From assembly GCA_963678375.2 (NCBI GenBank), contig OY782831.1, positions 558,001 to 622,000 of the forward strand: a DNA stretch of 64,000 bases. The letters run 5' to 3'. How positions within the stretch are numbered: the first letter of the stretch is position 1; each line of letters begins with the position of its first letter. The DNA is from JAEKNW01 sp963678375 (GTDB lineage: Bacteria > Cloacimonadota > Cloacimonadia > Cloacimonadales > JAFGVF01). This document shows positions 37,501-46,500 of this stretch, one piece after another. Below the pieces are notes generated by a model, which ran no database searches, had not been told where the DNA came from, and saw nothing but the letters and a program-made list of their open reading frames with translations. The translations under genes and the position numbers were made by a program.

Positions 37501-40500
37501 CATTCAAATACTAAATTTGCACCATCATCACTAATCTTTGCATCTACAACATCTACAGTGTTATGAGTGAAAGTAGCTTGGATAGCTTTTACACCAAGGC
37601 CATTACTATTAGCATCAAGTAATTGAGCTAAATAGTCAGTATATTGTACTGTAAAGGTGTGAGTTTCAGTATAGATACCTGACATGTTATTAGCATTATT
37701 TACTGCAAGAATAACAGGAGCGTTTGTATCAATATGAAGATCATCACCCATTACAGGGGTTTGATTATTAGGGTTAAGAACGAAGTCTTCAACTGTTAAT
37801 TCAAGATAGTAATTACCATCAGGAACACCAGCAAGAACAAGAGAGAAATCATTTGGTCTTACATCGTAAGCAGCATAAACTTCATTAACTATTTGGTATG
37901 TATTTACAGGATTATTTACATCAACTAACCAAGCTTGAACTGTATGAACATCATTTGGATTAGCATAATCTAATGTAAATTCAACATTTTCAGCAAGAGT
38001 TTTGTAAGAATCAAGCATTACATAATTAAGAGCTGTTAAATCAAATACTGGTGCAGTGTTATCAATGATTAAGTTCATTTCAACTGCTGCAGCTATATCA
38101 TCTGTAGCTACTAAGTTATCAAATGGTACAGCTCTGAAGAGGTATGAACCATCTGGGATTGTAGTTGTATCGAATTGATACGCAAATCCATCTGCATTGA
38201 TATTTTTGGTAACAACAAAGTTATTAACCATTTCTACAGCATCAATAATACCATCATTATTAGCATCAACATAGTAATTAACTACATATGTTTCACGTGC
38301 TAAGGTAACATCTGCAGTCCAGATATCATTAACATTATCTAATTCAACCCATGAAGTGTTGAGAGCACTGTCAATAATTTCAATATGAACACCAGGAATT
38401 ACAACAAATGGAATGTTTGCATTAGCAATTGAGAATTGATAATCAACATCAGCCATTGAATCATCAGTTCCAATAGGTAACCAGTTTGTTCCATCATTAT
38501 ATTGGAATTCAACTGATTGAACACCAGCTGGAGTTGCAACATTTGCAGTTAATAATTCTAAGCCAGAGATAACATCATCTGCATTGTGATTAACAATAGT
38601 AGTTGTGATATCTGTTGGATAAAGAACATTAACAGTTAAATCAATTTGGTAATTATCAATAATACCATCGAATGGTACAACATCACCTTCAACATTACCA
38701 CGAGTATCTTCAGCGATAACTGCAAATTCTACAATAGCACCTGTATCAACAGTTACATCGAATTGGTACATATCATTTGCATCTACTTCGTGATCATAAG
38801 CGATTAAATTCCAACCTGCACCATCTATATTTCTATATAGTTTTACAGGAGGATAAATATCGTCATTAGTATTTGCATACCAAGGTTGAGTTTGATTTGC
38901 CCAATTTTCAGTATCTTCTGAAGATAAACCAAGGATTTGTCCTCTATCGATTTGGATAGTTAAGTTCTCAGAATTATCAGCCATAACAGCAATTGGGTTA
39001 CCATCGAAGTTATGAAGTTGGTTCATAGCCTCGCCACCATTGTCAGCATCTGTCATATATGCAAGACTTGCTATAGCTGTTTGTGGAGCTTGGTTATCAA
39101 CATAAACATCGATTGGAGTTATTTCTGATACATTTCCATTAGCATCAGTAACAGTAACGTTATAAGTAACTGTACCTTCACCAGTGATAGTATTAAGGCC
39201 AGTCCAAGGAATTGATACAGTATTTGTTAAAGCGTCGATTGTGATATTTGCATTATCTGCTACATTAACTGCGTTATAATCAACAACGAAATTGTTAATG
39301 TTAAGTCCATCGAAATCAACATAATCAAATACTAATCTATCAGTGTTACCATTATAGTAAGCATATGAAGTATGAGTCACAGAAGTATTATTCACTACAA
39401 GTTCAGGTTTCATATAATCAACTCTGAAGTCAGCGTTATCATTTACGATACCTACTTGAGGAATAACTTCAAGACCAGTATATTCATCAACTAAAACAGC
39501 ATAGAATTCATAAGAATAATCTGTACCATCATAGTTACCATCATTAGTATATAAGTTAGGATCAACAGTAATCCAGCTATTCCAGAGATCAGCAGTAGCA
39601 TCATAGCAATTAGCAGGATCAACTACATTAGTATTTCCGTATTGAGGATTAACAGCAGCATCATTATTAACTGGAAGTGTAGCTACTACATTACCTGAAG
39701 CAGTTTCTATTCTATTAACAAAGAACTGAATTTCTTCAATTCCCTCTAAACCATTTGGATAAACGGTATAGATTCTGATATCGTTCATTGTTAATGGATT
39801 GTTTGGAGCAAATACTGTTCCATTAGCAATAGCATTATCACTATCGAAGTTTGTATAATCAATCAATGTAAGATCATAGAACTTGTCATATGAAGGATTT
39901 ACAATTTCGAGAACAGTTGAGAAGTCAGTTTCAGCTGAAACATTACCAACAAAGTCATAAGCTTTGGCAGTAATAACAACTTGGCCAATATCACTTGCAT
40001 CATAAATCCAGTTAATTGGATTAACCATATCATAAACTAATACATCACCATTAACAGTTAACTCAACGTAGTCAACATCTATCCATGTACCAACAAGAGC
40101 TGTTAAGTTAACATTATTGTTAGCAGGTGTGATATAGTCATAAACAAGTTGTAGAGAATTAGAACCAGCAGCAAGAACATCAGATACTTCAGGAGCTGTA
40201 ACATCAGCAACTGAGTAAGTGAACTGAGCATCAGAAACTGATCTCATTTGGCTACTTGTAGTAAGAACTCTAACAATATAATTTCTTATATTTTCATCAA
40301 GGTCTAAGTTATCACCATCACTGTTACCATCATAATTTGCATTATAAAGGTAAGAAGTGTATTGAGGGCTACTTAAATCCCAGTTGAAGCCATAAGGATA
40401 CACAGCATCATTAGTTTGAAGAACAAGATTTCCAAGATCATCAGTATAATCACCATCATTATCTGCATCTAGATAAACTTGGAATTCAACTGTATTAACA

Positions 40501-43500
40501 ACACCATCAGGGTCATTAACGAGGAATTCAAGTTCAATATCGTTTCCACTATTAAGAGTAATAGCAGGGTCGGTAGTTGCAGAAACACCTGCAGGTGAGT
40601 GAGCGTATCTGAATGTCTTAGTATCTGTGAAGTTGTTACCTAAATCATCAGTAGCATCTATAGTAATTTGATAATCACCTTCAGCTAAATCGAATCCAGA
40701 ATAACCATTATTGAAATCAAATTCAGCAATTGAACCATTGAAGGAAATATTAACATTATTGATAGCATCAGTGTTAGGAGTAACACCAATTTCAACTAAG
40801 TTAAAATTAGCAACAATATTTCCGATACCGTTGGTACCAAACATACTTGGATCTTCAAGTTCAATTACTAGAGAAGTGAAGTCTTGGTCATAAATAATAA
40901 CATCACCCCAGTTATAGCTAGCAGAGCCAACAGGAGAGTTAAATGTTACACCATTAGCAACAACTTGTGGTGCAGTAGCATCTAATAAGATGTTAATATC
41001 TTCAGATTTTTCAAAACCATATATATTAGTATAGGTTACTGTGAAATCTGTATTACCAAGAGTAGCTGCATCAGCAGTGAAATCATTAGCATTGATTGTA
41101 AGAACTGCAGCATTACCATTGATGACTGGAGTCATATCATTAACTAATTGATCACCACTAACTACAAAGTCTGTTCCAGCAGGAACATAAGCAGGATTAA
41201 GTGATTCACCAAAGTTAGTGAAGTCTATTGTTAGGTCAAAAGAACCTAATACAGGATTTTGAGTTCCAGGGTTATTAATAACGATATCAAAATCGTTACC
41301 ATCAACTTCAACATCAAGTTCCATTTCGTGTTCGAATACATTTGTTAATATGTTATCGAAAGGATCTCTATATGAAGTAATATCAAGAGTAATAATTTGA
41401 TTTTCTGCAAATTGAGTAGGATCTGTTATTGTAACAGGGAATGTTACTAGCCATTGTGAGCTATGCATAACAGTTGGTGCAATTGAGTAAGCACCAAATG
41501 TTAATCCAGCAACAGGCTCAATAGTTACATTATCAATATACTCTTGGAATTGAGTATCAATATATACATTAACTACAGGATCTACAGTTTGATTCTCACT
41601 TACTGCTAAATAATTTGTAGCATTTCCAGTGACTAATTCAACATGTTGAATTAACGGAACAATAGGTCCTGAACCAGCATATGAAATAGTCTTTGTTGAA
41701 GCAGGAGTAGATTGTCCTGTAATATTTGTAGCAGTTACACTAACAACTTGAGAAGTTTGGTTATGGTTGGTAACTACAGGAATACCTGTCATTTCAGCAA
41801 CCCATTGCATTCCATCCCAAGAGATTTTATCTTGTGGTACAACATAAGGACTAGCTATATCTAAGATATTGTTGAAATCTGTAAGTGTAACATAAGGTTT
41901 TGCGGTAGTTCCTGCAAGTGGAGCTTCACTACTAAATATTACTCTAATAGTAGTAGCTTCGTCGCCAGGAGTTACATAATACATACCATTTTCACCTAAA
42001 GTTTCACTCCAAACATAGATTTCATCTAAGCTTGTTGTAGTACCATCAATTAGATTGAACACATTAGCAACAGTTTGTTGACTAACTTCATTAGTAGAAT
42101 AAGTAATTCTATATTCAAGTTCTTTCCAACCAACCGTTGAATTTACTATAATGTCACTATTTAAGAAATAAAGATCATTAACTGCATCATAAGCAAGAGC
42201 AATCCATCCTTGATTTGCATTGTTATAATGATCAGCTAAAATTTCTACATTAGTAACATTAGCATTATCTGTAGCTAATGGTTGAACATCTAAGATTACA
42301 CCTATTCTTTGGCCATTACTGATGTATGGTGAAGTAGCTGCATTCATTCTATCTAAACCATCATATTGGAAAGCAGTAATACCGTCAACGTCAGCTTGAC
42401 TAGCGATGAATTCAACTGTAGCTTGAGGACCTACAGCAAGATATCTATTAGAAGGTGAGTTATAATTTTCACCAGCATAGTTCTTGTGATTTACAAGGTC
42501 TTCTAATTCATTGAATTGAATAGTAACAATATCTGTATTCTCAACAGCAGTGTTATCTACAGGAGTAACTTTCCAGATTAATGCTCTTTGATTAACATTA
42601 ACTAACTCACTACCTAAGAGAGTAACAGTCCAAGTAGGATCAACACTTGGTAAAGTTACACCAGCTTCAGCAACTGAAACACCATTCATATCTTCAACAA
42701 TTCTCTTAACATAAAGAGAACCATCAAATTGGTATGATGTAAGATCTTCTGGATCATTTAGAGTAAGGTCAAAGTTATAGCTATTAACTTGATTACTTAA
42801 GTTATTAATACCTGGCAATACATTAGCAGTAGCATAGTCATTGATATTGCTAGCAGCTTGAACAATAGTATATTCACCGTAAGTAGGGACTTCTAAATCA
42901 ATTTTGATTGATTTAAAAATTGAGATTGGATTAACAGCAAAGAAGTCATCGTATCTTACTTCTATTTGAATGTTATCACCATCATCATAAGTATTCCAAC
43001 ATGCTTGAACATCAGGAGTTCTTACCCAAGTAATTTGGTGGTTATAAATTGTTACACCAGGAATTGGATTAGTTGAAGTTGTAACAACTGTACCGTTAAT
43101 CCAATTAGTATCAGGGAAGTCATTAGTGATATTGTCGAATTCAGCGATAGGGTTAATATCAGCTAAAACAGAATTAACAGTCATAGTTAATTCAACATCA
43201 TGTTCTGGGGCAAACCAACCTTCAGGGTCATATCCTACATAACGTGATGGGGCAATACCATTAAATGTATATTCAGGGACATTAATAGCAACAACATCTT
43301 GATTATAAGGAGTTGCTACAAAATCAAAATCAGATCTTGCTTCAACAACAAAATCAACAACTTCATAACCATTAATTTGATTTTCGAAACTATCAAAATC
43401 AAAATCTGTGTTATCCCATGAATAAGTATAAGTATGTTTTTCAAAACCAGTTACAGGTTCTGATTCAAAAACATCACCTTCGTATTGAGCTGAAGTAGCT

Positions 43501-46500
43501 TGAATACCTTTATAAGTAAGAACAACATTAGAAGTTGTTAACTGACCTTGGTAGGCAATTACGTCAGCTTCAAATCTGATGTTTTGATTAGGGTCTATTG
43601 AGAAATAGTTTTCAGTTTCATTACCATTAACATAAACTCTTAAGTCACTAATAACAACTTGGTTATTATCTACAAAAGGAACATCAATATTAGTAGAAGC
43701 AGTACTTGATTCAGTTTCATAATACTCATAAGGATGTGTAATTGTAAGATCTTCAACTTTTAGAGTTGCATATTCAGGATTACCAATACCAAAATCATCA
43801 ATAATAACAGTATTAAGGCCATTAACTAAACCACTAGTTACAGTCTCAACAGTACCGTTGTTTAAAGTAATTTCAACTTGGCTGATTCTGTCAGCATCTG
43901 TTAATTCAAATGTTACCTTAACTTTATTATTATTTTCAGCTATGTCTATATGACTAGCTTGATCAAGATGTTGATCAGGAGCTTCTACATTATATATATT
44001 CACATTAGAAACTGTAGGAATATCTTGGATAGCTACAGCAACTGCTGGTTCATTATATATAGTATAGAAATCATAGTCTGAAGTAACTTCAAGATTGAAG
44101 TTTAATTCAACATAACCATAAGGTGGGTTACCAGCATCAACAAATTCATTATAATCGAAATCAGCTTGTTCCCATCTATAAACATAAGTATTCTTAATAA
44201 ATCCGTTAACTTCTTCACTTTCAAAAGTAGTACTCATAAGAGTAGGAAGTCCAGCTGCAGCTGTTGGAGTATAGTTAAGAATTACATTATTGATATCAAT
44301 ATGATTTTGATAAGCAACGAAAATACCTTCAACGTAGAAATCATCTTCTAACTCAGCTGAGAATTCATTATCTACATTTTCTTGGCCATTAACGAAGAAC
44401 TTAATATCGCTAATAACAACTTGATCTTCATCAACGAAAGGTGTAGAAAGAGCAGGATTACTATTAACATCAGAAGAATCATCTAATCCATTATATGGGT
44501 GAGATATTTCAACATTAGCAGAAACTACTTCATATTGATCATAATCACTAGTATCAAATGAATTAATTACGAAAGTATTTAAACCATCTTGATAATTAGC
44601 AACATTAAAGATTTGTCCATCATTAAGAGTAATAGTAACAGCATCAATTCTTTCACTGTCAGTTAACTCGAAAGTTACATCAACAACATCACCATCTTTA
44701 ATAATGTTTTGATTTTCTGGACTATTATTTTGAACAGCAACATTACTTACAGTAGGCATAGGAGTAATGTCGATAGTATGAGTATGAGTCTCTTCATTAT
44801 CTAACATATCTTGTGCTACTAAATTAAAAGTTAATGTATTTGTATCATAGTTATTAGGAATAGCAATTTGCCACTGATAAATATCTGAGCCCATATTAGT
44901 AGCTAAAGTATTATCAGGAATTAAGCTGTTATCTGAACAAGAGATAGTCACTTTATCAGCTTGAACACCAGCTATTGCATCAGTAATCTCATAACTTAAT
45001 GTTAAGATTGTGTTTTCATCAACAGTATCTGGAACTAAGTTATCAGTAAATGTTGGAGCTTCATTATCATAAGTAACACCTGAATAAGTGAAATCATATT
45101 CATGAACAGCAACATCACCTGTAGCAAATCCTAGTGATAGGTTTACTGGGATTTCAATAACTTCACCGTTATTAATTCCATTAGCTATACCAGTATAAGA
45201 ACCAGTATAAGTAATTTCCCAGTTACCATTTCCTAAATCATTTACTTGAGGAGCATTAGTTGTTATACCTGTGAAGTTAGAGAAATCAACATCAAAGAGA
45301 TATTCTTCAACACCACGAGCTGGAGCTTCAATTGGAGTAATTCCAGGATAACCATTAATACTAACAGTAAATTGGAAATCACCAGCTTCAGCTGCTTTAT
45401 CCAATACCATATCAGTATCACTATTAATATAGTAGAACTGACCAGAAGCAGAAACAACTTGTAGAGCTTCTCTTAACACGATAAAGTGAACAAAAGCTTC
45501 TGAAGAGTCAGTATGCCATGCATCAGCATCATATGGGAAAGGAGGATTATTGTATCTTCCAGGATTTCCACCAAAATCATTTGGGGTTCTAAGAATTAAA
45601 GTATAATTTACATTCTCTAAAACACCATCAGCAAAATTATCAATTTCTGCTGTAATATTGAAGTTCTTGTATCCTATAGTTCCAGTTGTAGGGCAAACAA
45701 ATGTATCAGTTGGGTTAGTTGGTGTAGCTGTAATATCTACAATCGCACCAGGAACTAACTCTAAAGTATCTTCATCATATACTACAGCTGACCAAGTATT
45801 TCCAGCACCATTATCAGTTACTAAGTACTCAGAAGTTTCAATATCAAAACTAAAACTATTTATTCCATTAGCTAAGTATAAAGTATTACCAGCTGGATTT
45901 GGAATATAATTTTCAGCATTAGTACCGAGAATTTGAGGATTTTCATTATCTACACGAGTTGTAGCATATGAGAAAGCATTTTCTGGAGCAATATATCCAG
46001 TGTCAGAATATGCTTCAGGCACAACTTTAAGTTCAACATTAAGAAGTTTGCTATTTAAAGCACCAACAATATTATTGTTAGAGTTTGTTAAGTTAGCAAA
46101 GTTCATTGTTTCGCTAAAGTTACCAATTCCAGCAATTTCATTACCAGAAATACTTCTAACTTTTGTTTCATCATCTGGATCATAAACTCTCAAGTTCCAT
46201 TCATAATCTACAGAAGAATTACCAATAGTAAAAGATATTTCGTTGAAAGGTTTATCAATACCATTATGAGCCATTCCAGCTTCATTAGCTGGATTAGTTG
46301 CTGCATCATATGCCCAAGAAGGATTACCAGGACTAATACAGTGAGGTACGACATTTACTATATCACCAACGATTTCTGGCCACACAGGTTCTTCAGGTCT
46401 AACAATCTTAAATGATCGATCTCCTGCAGCAACATTACTAATGTTAAAGTTGCCATCTTCAATATCTCTAGTAATTACTTCGATTTTTACATCAGAAGTT

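Noticed and set aside
43281..44756. CRISPR-like or short tandem repeat array
   Set aside because: The repeats are long, diverged, in-frame protein domains, not short direct repeats with spacers. No CRISPR array was seen anywhere in the window.
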